A stretch of 64,000 nt of DNA from CAVVFX01 sp963747535 (GCA_963747535.1 CAVVFX010000018.1:141435-205434); one strand, 5' to 3'. Counted from the first letter of the stretch, positions 26,780 to 36,279 are shown. Notes: generated by a model not told the origin, from the sequence alone. Numbers and translations are program-made.

Positions 26780-28204
26780 CTATTTCTTCGCGGGCGCTTT
26801 CTGTCCCCCGCCCTCCGCCTTCACGAACGCCCCCTCCTGCACGTCGTCGCCAGGATTCACGACGAGCAATTCGTTCCCGACGAGACCACTTAGAACCTCC
26901 GTCTCAACCCCATAATCCCGGCCGATCTGCACGGACTGCAGGTGGACCTTCTTCGCGCCTTTACCTTCCTGAGGAGCATCGAATAGCACGGCCACCTGCA
27001 AGCCGCCGGCACCGGCAATCAGCGTATCGCCCGGCACCAGCAGCGGAGGCACATCGCGATGACTGCGGAAATGCACCTCCGCATACATCCCGGGAAGAAG
27101 CTTGCCGTCACGGTTTGGCACCTGTACTTCCACCAGCAGCGTGCGGGAATTCGGATCGAGCGAATTCGTCGTGCGTGTCACTTTCCCCAGGAACTTGCGG
27201 CCCTGGAATTCGCGCACGGTCAGCTCCGTGGGCATCCCCACGAAAATGTCGGTGGCGTTGGCCTGCGGGACGCTGGTCAAAATTCGAATCGTACCGATCT
27301 GCGCCGTCCGAAACATTTCGTTTCCGTTGGCTGCCTGTGCGCCCCCTACGCTCATCGGCGATGCTCCCTGTCCCGCTCCACTCGCCGAAATCAACGCACC
27401 CGCATCAACATTACGAGCCGTCACGATTCCGTCGAACGGCGCCCGGACGCTCTTATAATCCTGCAGTGCCATCACCCGCTCCAGGTTCGCCTGCGCCTGC
27501 TTGACGTTGTCTTGCGATGCACGGACGCTGGCTTCCTGCGCGTCCACCAGGGCTTGCGCAGTCTTAAACGTGGATTCCTGGTTGTCGGCGTCCTGGCGGG
27601 CAATCGCGCCGCGTCCCACCAGGTTGTTGTAACGGTCGCTGGTAATTTTCGCGATATCCCGCTGCGACTCCGCTTGCACCAGGGCCGCACGCGCCTGGGA
27701 CAGTTGCTGCTCGGCCTGCGACACCAGGGCGCGAGACTGCATCACCTGTTGATCCAGTTCCGGCGCATCGATCTCGGCCATCAATTGTCCTTCCTTTACG
27801 CGGTCGCCGATGTCGACGTAACGCTTGCGAACGTACCCGGGAGCACGCGCATAGATGGAAGCTTCGACCAGCGCCGACAGAGAGCCGGGAAGCAGCACCT
27901 CGCTATCCTGCGCGGCTCTGCGGACCCGCGCCGCGGTGACCACCGGCAGATCGTTTTTTTCTTCACGCGCGGCACTGGCAGCCGCCGCCTCACGCTGCTT
28001 GCGCGGAAGATATCCCGCCAGCGCGATGGCGGCAACTACGGCAACAAGCAGCAGCGAAACCAGAATGATTTTGCCTGGCGCGATGTGATGTTCTGGAGGA
28101 CCGGCTTTTTCTAGTGTGTTGGGACGGCCCTCGGCCGGCCGTTCCAACAGTTTCGGTTCTTCGGTTGTGGGCATCGGGTTCTCTTTCATCTCTGGCGACC
28201 TCAC
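26780..28204 (-). CDS. RND efflux periplasmic adaptor (HlyD/MFP family)
   Basis: 474 residues from a GTG at 28204 whose GTGA overlaps the stop of the pump gene upstream; in-frame ATGs at 28189 and 28174 are alternatives. One membrane segment (KIILVSLLLVAVVAAIALAG, about 46-65) anchors it. A barrel-sandwich half (ASIYARAPGYVRKRYVDIGD) is followed by a long coiled-coil hairpin (about 150-240, rich in Q, A and E) and DYKSVRAPFDGIVTARNVDA, then the barrel domain. It partners with the HAE1-type pump at 28201-31422. Adaptors with this layout serve drug, solvent or lipid exporters. Confidence 0.9.
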   Translation of the reverse strand: MRSPEMKENPMPTTEEPKLLERPAEGRPNTLEKAGPPEHHIAPGKIILVSLLLVAVVAAIALAGYLPRKQREAAAASAAREEKNDLPVVTAARVRRAAQDSEVLLPGSLSALVEASIYARAPGYVRKRYVDIGDRVKEGQLMAEIDAPELDQQVMQSRALVSQAEQQLSQARAALVQAESQRDIAKITSDRYNNLVGRGAIARQDADNQESTFKTAQALVDAQEASVRASQDNVKQAQANLERVMALQDYKSVRAPFDGIVTARNVDAGALISASGAGQGASPMSVGGAQAANGNEMFRTAQIGTIRILTSVPQANATDIFVGMPTELTVREFQGRKFLGKVTRTTNSLDPNSRTLLVEVQVPNRDGKLLPGMYAEVHFRSHRDVPPLLVPGDTLIAGAGGLQVAVLFDAPQEGKGAKKVHLQSVQIGRDYGVETEVLSGLVGNELLVVNPGDDVQEGAFVKAEGGGQKAPAKK

Positions 28205-31200
28205 ACGTGCATCATCGGATGATGCGGCACCAGCTTTTCGTACCTTTCATGTTCGATCTGCTCGTCCTGGTCGATCGGCGGCGTCTTGCGCAGGAAGCTA
28301 TACACGATCGGGACGAAAAACAGCGTGCTGAACGTCGCGAAGATCAGCCCGCCGATCACCGCGCGTCCCAGTGGAGCGTTCTGTTCTCCACCCTCTCCCA
28401 AGCCGAGCGACATGGGAAGCATTCCGATCACCATCGCCAGCGCGGTCATCAGCACCGGACGGATGCGCGTGTAGCCGGCCGAGATCGCTGCTTCGACCTC
28501 ATTCTTGCCTTCGGCGCGCTCGTCATTGGCGAACGTCACCAGCAGAATACTGTTGGCGGTAGCGACGCCAATCGCCATAATGGCTCCCATCAGGGACGGT
28601 ACGTTGATGGTCGTCTGGGTGGCGAACAGCATCCAGAGGATGCCGGCGAACGCACCGGGCAGCGCGGTGAGAATAATAAAAGGATCCAGCCAGGACTGGA
28701 AATTCACCACCATCAGCAGGTAGACCAGCAGGATGGCGAACAGCACCCCCAGCCCCAGGCGGCGGAACGAGGTCTTCATGGTATTTGCCTGACCGCGCAG
28801 GACAATAGTGGACGCCTTCGGGATCTTGGTCTCGTTCATGATCTTATAGATGTCGCCCGCCACGCCGCCCAGGTCGCGTTGATCGACGTTCGCGAAAACG
28901 TCGAACACCGGCTGCACATTGTAATGATTCACCAGCGAGGTCGTCAGCCCGCGGTGAACATTGTTGACCAGATTATTGAGCAGTTGCGTCTGCCCGCCGT
29001 TTCCACTTGTAATCGGCGTCCGTCCGAGGGCATCCATCGAGTCGACTTTGAACTGCGGCGTCTGCACGTTGACCTGGTAGTTCACTCCGTTGATTGGATT
29101 GAGCCATTGATTTGGCGCCGTCTGACCGCTCGAACTGAGCGAGATCAGCACACTGTTCGCCACATCGCGCTGGGTAAGCCCCGCCTGGTCCGCTTTGCTG
29201 CGGTTGACGTTCACTTCGATCTGCGGCGTATGCACCTGCTGGTTAATGTGGACGTCGACCGCGCCCGGAACAATCGCAACTTTGCGCTCGATCTCCTCCG
29301 CAATCTTGTACCCGGCTTGCGCGTCGCGGGAGACGACCTGCACATCGATTGGAGCGGGCAAGCCGAAATTCAGAATCTGGTTGGTGATGTTGGCAGCCTG
29401 GAAGAAGAACGTTTCATCCTGATAGCGCTCGCGCAGCGCCTTGCGAAGCAGCCTCTGCACCTGCTCAGTCGGACGGTGGTGCTCCTGATTCAGTGAAATC
29501 AGGATCTCGCCGTCCGCCGCACTGATGGTCGCCGAGTCTCCCCAAGCCAGGACAAACGAGGAATTGGGCAAACCGATATTGTCGGTAATGCCTGACAACT
29601 CGCCCGGCTGCAAAGTCTCGCGTATGGTTTGCTCCACCTCGCTGAAGACCCGTTCGGTCTCTTCGATGCGTGTCCCCTCCGGTGCCCGGACGTGTAAGCG
29701 AAGCTGGCCGGAATCAACGTAGGGGAAAAAGTCCGTGCCGGTCACCAGGACTAGGAACAGTGAGGCGACGACGAACACGACATAGATTCCCGTCACCCGC
29801 ACACGGTGATGCAGGCACCAACCCAATACTTTGCGGTACTTCCCGCGCATCTTTTCGAATTTCTTATTGAAGGCGTGATGAGTCTTCCAGAAAGGACCGG
29901 TTGCGTTCTCCAGACCCTCTTCGCCGTTCGCATAGATCTCCACTTCCGGCCGCAACATGTAATGCACCATCGTGGGCACCAGGGTGCGGGTCAGAAAGTA
30001 CGACATCAGCATGGCGAACGCTACGGCCAGAGCCAACGGCGTAAACAGGAATTTGGCAGGTCCTGTGAGCAGCAAAACCGGGACAAACACGATGCAAATC
30101 GCCAGCGTGGAGACGAAGGACGGCAGCGCAATTTGCTGAGCGCCATCCAGAATCGCAGCCGTCAGCGGCTTCGCCATTCCCATGTTTCGGTGGACATTCT
30201 CAATTTCCACCGTGGCGTCGTCCACCAGAATTCCCACCGCCAGGGCCATGCCGCCGAGAGTCATCACGTTGATGGTGTAGCCCAGGCTCCATAGCACGAT
30301 GCAGGAAGTCAGAATCGACAGCGGAATGGACGTGCACACGATGACCGTGCTCCGCCAGCTCCCCAGGAAAAGCAGGATCATCACCGCGGTCAGACCGGCT
30401 GCAATCAGGCCTTCCCGGATCACCCCGTTGATCGCCGCGCTGACAAACAAACTCTGATCGAACAGCGGTCGCATGACGAGCGAGGCCGGCATGCCCGCCA
30501 TCACCTTGGGGATCTGAGCTTTGATGGATTTGACGATATCCAGAGTAGATGCCTGACCATTCTTGATCACCGTCATCAGCGCCGAACGGCGTCCGTTTTC
30601 CCGCACGATATTGCTTTGCACCAGGAACCCGTCGCGGACCTGCGCGACGTCGTGCATATACACCACTGCTCCGTTCACCGTCTTGATCGGCAGGTCGTTC
30701 ATGCCCTGCACCGTGGTCGGGCTGCTGTTGAGGTGGACGAAGTACTCGCGGTCGCCCATCTTGGCTGTGCCAGACGGAAGAATGAGGTTCTGATTGTTCA
30801 CCGCATTGGTGACATCGGTAGCGGAGAGCCCGTGTGAGTACATGGCTTCCGGATCGATATCCACCATGATGTTGCGCTGCTTCCCTCCGTAGGGCGGCGG
30901 GATGGTCGCGCCCTGAATAGTGGCAAGTTGCGTACGAATGAAGTTGGCGCCGAGATCGTAGAGTTCTTGCTCGCTCAGCGTCTTGCTACTCAGGCTCAAC
31001 TGCAGAATCGGTACGCTGGAAGCGTCGAACTTGATGACGCCCGGCGGGAAAATGCCAGGCGGCAAAATGCGCTGGATGGGCTGGCACACGGCCACTACCT
31101 GGGCGATCGCCAAGTCGATTTTCACATTGGGCTGGAAGAAGATCCGGATCACCGAAACACCGTTGTAAGACGACGATTCGATGTGTTCGATGTCGTTCAC

Positions 31201-31422
31201 GGTACTGGTAAGCCCGCGCTCGAATACAGTTGTGATACGTCCCGCCATTTCGTTGGGAGAAATACCCGTATAACTCCAGATCACGCTGACCACTGGAATA
31301 TCGATATAGGGAAAAATGTCCTTCGGCATGGATACGATCGAGATCCCGCCCAGGACTGCGATTAGCACCGCCATCACTACAAACGTGTACGGGCGGCGCA
31401 ATGCAAGTTTAACTATCCACAC
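28201..31422 (-). CDS. AcrB/MdtB-like HAE1-family RND efflux pump
   Basis: 1073 residues from a GTG at 31422, chosen because the N-terminus VWIVKLALRRPYTFVVMAVL matches the family's first helix. Porter motif DIFPYIDIPVVSVIW follows, then two periplasmic halves and twelve membrane segments. In TM4, ALAVGILVDDATVEIENV carries the paired Asp residues used for proton relay in drug-type pumps, in contrast to the DFG...DG form of the metal pump next door. The C-terminal tail is short, with a His pair (HHPMMHV). It lies upstream of, and overlaps, its adaptor. No outer-membrane channel gene is adjacent. Substrate unknown. Confidence 0.92.
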   Translation of the reverse strand: MWIVKLALRRPYTFVVMAVLIAVLGGISIVSMPKDIFPYIDIPVVSVIWSYTGISPNEMAGRITTVFERGLTSTVNDIEHIESSSYNGVSVIRIFFQPNVKIDLAIAQVVAVCQPIQRILPPGIFPPGVIKFDASSVPILQLSLSSKTLSEQELYDLGANFIRTQLATIQGATIPPPYGGKQRNIMVDIDPEAMYSHGLSATDVTNAVNNQNLILPSGTAKMGDREYFVHLNSSPTTVQGMNDLPIKTVNGAVVYMHDVAQVRDGFLVQSNIVRENGRRSALMTVIKNGQASTLDIVKSIKAQIPKVMAGMPASLVMRPLFDQSLFVSAAINGVIREGLIAAGLTAVMILLFLGSWRSTVIVCTSIPLSILTSCIVLWSLGYTINVMTLGGMALAVGILVDDATVEIENVHRNMGMAKPLTAAILDGAQQIALPSFVSTLAICIVFVPVLLLTGPAKFLFTPLALAVAFAMLMSYFLTRTLVPTMVHYMLRPEVEIYANGEEGLENATGPFWKTHHAFNKKFEKMRGKYRKVLGWCLHHRVRVTGIYVVFVVASLFLVLVTGTDFFPYVDSGQLRLHVRAPEGTRIEETERVFSEVEQTIRETLQPGELSGITDNIGLPNSSFVLAWGDSATISAADGEILISLNQEHHRPTEQVQRLLRKALRERYQDETFFFQAANITNQILNFGLPAPIDVQVVSRDAQAGYKIAEEIERKVAIVPGAVDVHINQQVHTPQIEVNVNRSKADQAGLTQRDVANSVLISLSSSGQTAPNQWLNPINGVNYQVNVQTPQFKVDSMDALGRTPITSGNGGQTQLLNNLVNNVHRGLTTSLVNHYNVQPVFDVFANVDQRDLGGVAGDIYKIMNETKIPKASTIVLRGQANTMKTSFRRLGLGVLFAILLVYLLMVVNFQSWLDPFIILTALPGAFAGILWMLFATQTTINVPSLMGAIMAIGVATANSILLVTFANDERAEGKNEVEAAISAGYTRIRPVLMTALAMVIGMLPMSLGLGEGGEQNAPLGRAVIGGLIFATFSTLFFVPIVYSFLRKTPPIDQDEQIEHERYEKLVPHHPMMHV

Positions 31423-31808
31423 GTATAAAGGTCTCCGGAGAAATGCTCCATTAGTAAGTTTACAGGCACTAGAGGAGTAAGCCTTACGGATGATCGTGGG
31501 ACAGAGTCCGATTCACACCCATGATAAAGAAGGCGTCGGCGTCGGGGAAATAGTTAGCAGACACACAGATTTTGTACGACATAGTCAGAATCGTCGCGGG
31601 CCTGCGACGAATTTTGCCGTAGGGCGGACCATCCTTTTTCGTGGTCTGCCCGGCTGCGGAGCAGCCGTTTTTGCGGCTTGCCGCTATACGGAGGCCTTTG
31701 GCCTGCCTTCGAGCACGGCGAAGCAGGCGGTCAGCGTCCAAGCCTAGAGAAGCTGATCGCAGACCGCGGACTGCCCCGCGGTTAGCGGCTGAAAGCTTCA
31801 CCGGTGCG
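31423..31808. other. intergenic region with a REP-like repeat
   Basis: No supported gene. The left end should hold the promoter of the HAE1 pump operon; the centre is occupied by REP-like copy 2 (31620-31668), followed by more GC-rich partial palindromes up to about 31800, next to the stop of the Ni/Co exporter gene. A 110-codon frame on the minus strand is built from the repeat itself. Confidence 0.55.
31620..31668 (+). repeat. REP-like double hairpin, copy 2
   Basis: First hairpin GGCGGACCA/TGGTCTGCC (31623-31631 with 31642-31650, one G-T mismatch), then a second hairpin CGGCTGC GGA GCAGCCG (31651-31667). The same two hairpins in the same order occur at 41513-41558, and a close relative at 26678. 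Confidence 0.85.
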
Positions 31809-33509
31809 CTATCCAAAGAATCGGACAGCTGGCAGCCAGCCGAGCGAAACTCCCGTCATCACGATGCCGATCACCACGATCACCGCGGCCGAAATAACGG
31901 GCAGCGCCAACATCCCCGGACTCTCGGAATTCCGATGCCGCTCAGGCACCAGATTCTTGGCAAAAAGCACCGCCATTCCCGTAGCCATCAGGACCATCGC
32001 CAACCCTACACTGAACGACATAAGGAGCATCATCCCGAAGCCCGGCCTGCCCAGTGAAATGCAGGTCAGGAGCAGGATCAGCGCCGCGGGACACGGCACC
32101 ATCCCCCCGCTGGCGCCTAAAGCGATGAGACTACCCATCGTGATGTCGCCCTCCGGCACGTGATGGTGAGCGTGGCCGTGCGCATGATCGTGGCCATGAC
32201 TATGGCCATGATCGTGGGAGGGGACGTGGTCGTGTGAATGCCCGTGGTCGTGCGAGTGCGCATGCCCGGCAGGGCCGTGATCATGCCCGTGAGCGTGCGG
32301 CGCGTGAGAATGCTCGTGCTGATGAGCATGCACGGCAACCGCCGTGTGCTCATGTGCCGGCTCATGGGTATGCGTATGTCCGTGGTGGTGGTGAGTATGC
32401 GAGTGCCCGCCCATCAGCTTGCGCCACCTCCGGTACAGCATGATCCCGCCGATCCAAACGATCGAGACTCCCGAAACGATTCCCAGCACTTTCGTCATCT
32501 TCTCGGGCATGATGTAGCGCGAGAGAAACAGCGTGACGAAACCCAGCAGGAACACGCTGACCGTATGCGTGAACGTCGTCATCAATCCCAGTAGCACCGC
32601 ATGTTTCGGGGTGCCGCGCGAGCCCACCAGGTACGCCGCGACCATCGTCTTTCCATGCCCCGGCTCGAAAGCGTGCAGTGCCCCCAACCCGAACGCCACC
32701 AGCAGGCAAACCAGCCCCACTCCGAAAGTGATGTCGCCACCATGCAGAACCCGCGACAGATAGTCCCCGCGTTTCAGCGACCCCATCGATTCCGCTTGAG
32801 CCGGCGTAGCCGATGTCAAGGAACGCGGAGCCGACATAGCCGCAGGCGGGACCGGCTTTGGTTCCACTTGAGGCTCTGCCGCAGGCGCCACTGGAGCGGC
32901 AACCGGCGCAGCGACTGGCCGTGCAGCCTGGGCAACAATCGGACCGCTGCCCGGAATCTCCGCCGAAGCGCGCAAATCCTGTGGCTGGGGAACGGTCGGG
33001 TCCGTCGGATACGCGGTCAACGCCTGACTGCGATCCGGCCCGCCACCGATCACAACCTCCTTCCATCCGGTCCGCTCGGGATAATTATGATCCTCGTACT
33101 GTAGCTTCCCCGGACCACCCGTCACCGCGACTTTCATCTCGACCCGCATCACCTTCATGCCGCCGACTCCATCGGTCAGCGTCATCCGCACGCCCTCAAA
33201 CCGGGGCTGGACTTCGCTTCCGCCAATCGTGATCGCGAGGTTGCGAACCCATCCGCGCGCCTCTTCCTGCACTCGGCTCTCCAGCACCGCTGGCGGGCTG
33301 CCGGCCTGCAGATTCCACTTCTGGAACAGCTCGAAAGTGGGAATTTCAGCGAAGTCGATCACGTACGAAATATCCGCGCCGCCCTCGTGCGGCAGGATTC
33401 GTGCGTAATGATTGACGCTGAAATTGCCCATTGGATGGGCATACAGCAGGCTACCCCAGACTCCGGTAACGATTCCAGCCACAAACGCAAGACGGGCACG
33501 TTGCATCAC
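31809..33509 (-). CDS. nickel/cobalt exporter of the NicO/RcnA type with a large His-rich loop
   Basis: 566 residues. The N-terminal ~190 residues form an exported domain beginning after a signal-like helix (AHPMGNFSVNHYARILPHEG), followed by a Pro/Ala-rich linker (about 195-240). The transport domain contains GLGALHAFEPGHGKTMVAAY, the family metal-site motif, and GASGGMVPCPAALILLL near the end, with about six membrane helices. Between them, about residues 365-440, lies a stretch in which roughly every second residue is His. RcnA-type proteins export Ni2+ and Co2+. It shares a divergent spacer of only 31 bp with deoC. Confidence 0.87.
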   Translation of the reverse strand: MMQRARLAFVAGIVTGVWGSLLYAHPMGNFSVNHYARILPHEGGADISYVIDFAEIPTFELFQKWNLQAGSPPAVLESRVQEEARGWVRNLAITIGGSEVQPRFEGVRMTLTDGVGGMKVMRVEMKVAVTGGPGKLQYEDHNYPERTGWKEVVIGGGPDRSQALTAYPTDPTVPQPQDLRASAEIPGSGPIVAQAARPVAAPVAAPVAPAAEPQVEPKPVPPAAMSAPRSLTSATPAQAESMGSLKRGDYLSRVLHGGDITFGVGLVCLLVAFGLGALHAFEPGHGKTMVAAYLVGSRGTPKHAVLLGLMTTFTHTVSVFLLGFVTLFLSRYIMPEKMTKVLGIVSGVSIVWIGGIMLYRRWRKLMGGHSHTHHHHGHTHTHEPAHEHTAVAVHAHQHEHSHAPHAHGHDHGPAGHAHSHDHGHSHDHVPSHDHGHSHGHDHAHGHAHHHVPEGDITMGSLIALGASGGMVPCPAALILLLTCISLGRPGFGMMLLMSFSVGLAMVLMATGMAVLFAKNLVPERHRNSESPGMLALPVISAAVIVVIGIVMTGVSLGWLPAVRFFG

Positions 33510-33540
33510 ATCAACCCATACGAATTGTACGATGGTTTAG

Positions 33541-34221
33541 ATGCTGAATTCAGAAATTGCCCGTTTGATCGACCACACCCTCTTGAAACCCGACGCGACC
33601 TACCACCAGATCGTCAAGCTCTGCACCGAGGCCCGCGAGCACGGATTCGCCAGCGTGTGTGTGAACCCCTATTGGGTGCCTGTCACGGCACAGGAGTTGC
33701 TAGGGAACGCCGTGAAGACCTGTACGGTTGTGGGTTTTCCGCTCGGTGCCAATACTACCTCCACGAAAATCTTCGAGGCAGGCAAAGCCCTGCGCTCCGG
33801 GGCGCTTGAGATCGATATGGTGATCAACATTGGCGCGCTCCGCTCCGGTGACTTGGCCGCGGTCCTCTCCGACATCCGTGGCGTGGCGGAAGAAACTCAC
33901 GGCGCCGGTGCGATTATCAAAGTGATCCTCGAGACCTGTCTCCTGACCGACCCTCAGAAAGTCACGGCGTGCCGGCTCGCGGTAGAGGCCGGAGCCGATT
34001 TCGTCAAAACTTCGACCGGCTTTTCTACCGGCGGCGCAACCGTGGAGGATGTCGCACTGATGCGCAAAACGGTGGGGCCCTTGACCGGCGTGAAAGCGTC
34101 CGGAGGCATTCGTTCCCTGGCCGACTTGGAGAAGATGGTGGAAGCCGGTGCCACTCGCATCGGGACCAGTTCCGGAGTCGCCATACTCGCAGGCGCGCTA
34201 GCGGCGGAAGGAACGTATTAA
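33541..34221 (+). CDS. deoC: deoxyribose-phosphate aldolase
   Basis: 226 residues, the normal bacterial length. The enzyme splits 2-deoxyribose 5-phosphate into glyceraldehyde 3-phosphate and acetaldehyde in deoxynucleoside breakdown. Visible landmarks are IDHTLLKPDAT (10-20), GFPLGANTTSTK (65-76), EIDMVINIGAL (Asp92 of the catalytic pair), and GADFVKTSTGFSTGGAT, where Lys156 forms the Schiff base; KASGGIR and GTSSG bind the phosphate. It appears to be a single gene, followed by the long-hairpin repeat. Confidence 0.95.
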   Translation: MLNSEIARLIDHTLLKPDATYHQIVKLCTEAREHGFASVCVNPYWVPVTAQELLGNAVKTCTVVGFPLGANTTSTKIFEAGKALRSGALEIDMVINIGALRSGDLAAVLSDIRGVAEETHGAGAIIKVILETCLLTDPQKVTACRLAVEAGADFVKTSTGFSTGGATVEDVALMRKTVGPLTGVKASGGIRSLADLEKMVEAGATRIGTSSGVAILAGALAAEGTY

Positions 34222-34306
34222 TAGCCTTGCGAGGCGGACCGCCGGACCGACGCCGGCCTCACGTTCCCGGTCTGAGCGCGCACTTCAGCGATAGAACCGT
34301 CAACCA

Positions 34307-34575
34307 TGGAGATAAGAATCTGTCACGAAATAAGTCGGAACATCTAGGAGCGGGAGCGTTGCGCTCTGCGTCCTCCGCGGTTCTCGGCGCCTCCGCGTTT
34401 AAGATTTCGCGCCGAACTCCAGGATACTGATTGGGTACGTGAGTCCGCTTGCCCGCGCGCTGACTTTAACGCGGAGGCGCCGAGAACCGCGGAGGACGCA
34501 GAGGATCAGCCTGATGATGCCGTATCGTCTCGAATCATGCCTTTGGCTCAAGTTCAAGTTGGGCTACCTATTTCA
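34307..34575 (-). repeat. long-hairpin dispersed repeat, copy 2 (inverted)
   Basis: About 269 bp in the opposite orientation to copy 1 at 13390. Both ends match copy 1 closely (read on the minus strand it begins GTGAAATAGGTAGCCCAACT and ends in GACAGATTCTTATCTCCA). The two inverted arms carry GCGGAGGCGCCGAGAACCGC and its complement; the loop sequence is unlike that of copy 1. The surrounding bases 34222-34306 and 34576-34728 hold no gene that I can support. Confidence 0.85.
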
Positions 34576-34728
34576 CGGCAACTCCTGAGCGCCTCATCTA
34601 ACGGAGCTTCAATCAACCTTTGGCCGCATTAAAACGACAATTGGCCCGGAGTTCGCCGGCGCCCAACTGTGCAGCCCAAATCCCGATTCATGGGAACATT
34701 TGCTGATCCACGGCAGTCTATTCATTCA

Positions 34729-35556
34729 ATGAAAAGAGCCATTTCGTGTATCGGGCTCGTGGCCGTCCTGGCACTCCTCGCGAGGGGCGACAGCTCCGAT
34801 GGGCAAATGATTGATGTGGGTGACCATCAGCTCTTCGTTCACTGTACCGGCCAGCCATCCGAGACATCTGTGATTCTCGAGAATGGGGCCGGCGCCGGGC
34901 TCGAAACTTGGAAGGCCGTTCAAGCGAGAGTACAGGAGTTCTCCCAAGTTTGTAGCTACGATCGAGGCGGCGTGGGGCGCAGCGACAAACCTCCTCACCC
35001 TGAAACCCCGGACTCCATAGTCGATGAGTTACACAGGCTTCTTCAGATGACAAAAGTGCCGGGTCCTTACGTGCTCGTGGGCGCTTCCCTTGGCGGAATC
35101 TTTGTAAGACGTTTTGCGTCACGTTATCCGGATCAAACTGCGGGGATCGTTTTGGTGGACTCCTCGCATGAGGAACAGTACAGCCGCTATTTTGCAATCT
35201 CGCCCTCCATTGCAGAACGCTTCGCAACCCAGGACGGCCGGTTTGACCGAAATGACCAGTTGCGAGCCAGTGGCCAACTAGAGCCCGGAAAGCGCCTGCA
35301 GTGGCATCTCGACGTCCCCCTCATCGTCCTGGAACATAAGCGGCTGATCGGTCCCCCTCGCACTGAAATGGACCGGTTGGCGGTCGTCTGGCACGATCTT
35401 CAGATGGACTTGGCCGGCCGATCCAAGTATGGCAGTCTGATCGAAACCAATAGCGGACACTTCATGGCGGGCGAGCAGCCGGAAATTATTGTTGACTCTG
35501 TACGCGATGTCATCAAGCAGGCGCGAGCTCTGAAGACGGTCGAACGATCGAAGTAA
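34729..35556 (+). CDS. secreted alpha/beta hydrolase
   Basis: 275 residues from the ATG at 34729, which directly precedes a signal peptide (MKRAISCIGLVAVLALLARG); an in-frame ATG at 34669 would add 20 residues without signal character. The nucleophile elbow is VGASLGG (Ser in GxSxG), with a likely acid in IVLVDSSHEEQ or later, and a catalytic His in NSGHFMAGEQP. An oxyanion-type strand ILENGAGAG precedes CSYDRGGVGRSDKPP. Such proteins are esterases, lipases or haloperoxidase-like; the substrate cannot be read from the sequence. Confidence 0.83.
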   Translation: MKRAISCIGLVAVLALLARGDSSDGQMIDVGDHQLFVHCTGQPSETSVILENGAGAGLETWKAVQARVQEFSQVCSYDRGGVGRSDKPPHPETPDSIVDELHRLLQMTKVPGPYVLVGASLGGIFVRRFASRYPDQTAGIVLVDSSHEEQYSRYFAISPSIAERFATQDGRFDRNDQLRASGQLEPGKRLQWHLDVPLIVLEHKRLIGPPRTEMDRLAVVWHDLQMDLAGRSKYGSLIETNSGHFMAGEQPEIIVDSVRDVIKQARALKTVERSK

Positions 35557-35755
35557 ACCGCGAGGAAGAATATTGCTGGAAAGCTCGTGAGAAATCGCGC
35601 AGCGTTTACCAGCCATCACCTTGCGGTCGAGTGACGCGGCACTCGGAAACCGCTCGGTAGCGTGCCTCGAACGTCGCCTATCCGAGGCCCGCTCCCCGGC
35701 GCGTCGGGTAACGGCGAAAGGGGCCGCCCAGTTTGTTGACGGGCTCGGTGAGGAC

Positions 35756-36076
35756 TTACTCCAGATCGAAACCACACGCAGTCAGCAACGCTCTGCGTAC
35801 CTCAGGCCAGCGCTGCTCAGACAGGGTACACAGTACAGACCCGAAGCGATCCCGCTGGCCTAGAGAGAGGTGATCGAAATTCAACGCGCATGCTGCGGGC
35901 ATGCCGTCCTCTTCAGTCAGGAGCACCTCACTCCGCAATCCTCGAATGGTGCGCGTCACGGGCGCAACGATGACCTCGTTGAGATGGTCGATGACTTCAT
36001 CGCGGGTGAGCACCAGAACCGGACGGCGTTTATCGGGGAGACGAAATGTATACCAGCGGATCTCGCCCCGGGTCAA
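35756..36076 (-). CDS. MazF/PemK-family endoribonuclease toxin
   Basis: 106 residues. The start codon is TTG at 36076, overlapping the antitoxin stop as TTGA, so it is translated after the antitoxin. Family landmarks are RGEIRWYTF at the N-terminus, RRPVLVLTRDEV and VIVAPVTRTIRGL, carrying the conserved Arg and Thr/Ser of MazF, then LNFDHLSLGQRDRFG. MazF toxins cut mRNA at short specific sites when the labile antitoxin is lost. The reading frame is complete, so it is probably active. Confidence 0.87.
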   Translation of the reverse strand: MTRGEIRWYTFRLPDKRRPVLVLTRDEVIDHLNEVIVAPVTRTIRGLRSEVLLTEEDGMPAACALNFDHLSLGQRDRFGSVLCTLSEQRWPEVRRALLTACGFDLE

Positions 36077-36279
36077 TGAAACTCTTCCCAGCCGTCAGCT
36101 TCCCACGCAAGGGGGTCGTCGTCGCCTGAGAACTCATCGTCATTTGGTGGCGCAACCCTGTAGAGCGAAGCGTCCGGGCCGTTGGGCGAGGCGATCCACC
36201 GGAGTAGTCTGATCCGCTCGCTATCAGGCAGCGATGCCACCAATGGCATTATGTCGTCTGCTGTCAGTAACCTCGGCAT
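36073..36279 (-). CDS. putative antitoxin of the MazF pair
   Basis: 68 residues from the ATG at 36279; a longer upstream frame is low-complexity and overlaps another gene. The protein starts MPRLLTADDIMPLVASLPDS and is very acidic at the C-terminus (NDDEFSGDDDPLAWEADGWE), which fits antitoxins that wrap the toxin with an acidic tail. It shows no clear AbrB or ribbon-helix-helix DNA-binding motif. The four-base TTGA overlap with the toxin and the short length support its role; the antitoxin family is not recognised. Confidence 0.75.
   Translation of the reverse strand: MPRLLTADDIMPLVASLPDSERIRLLRWIASPNGPDASLYRVAPPNDDEFSGDDDPLAWEADGWEEFH

Noticed and set aside
28114..29496. 460-codon plus-strand frame across the RND genes
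   Set aside because: Exact reverse shadow of the HAE1 pump and adaptor, which have full family motifs on the other strand.
31484..31816. 110-codon minus-strand frame between the pump and the Ni/Co exporter
   Set aside because: The translated sequence (NGCSAAGQTTKKDG) is the REP-like repeat; the same peptide appears wherever the repeat occurs.
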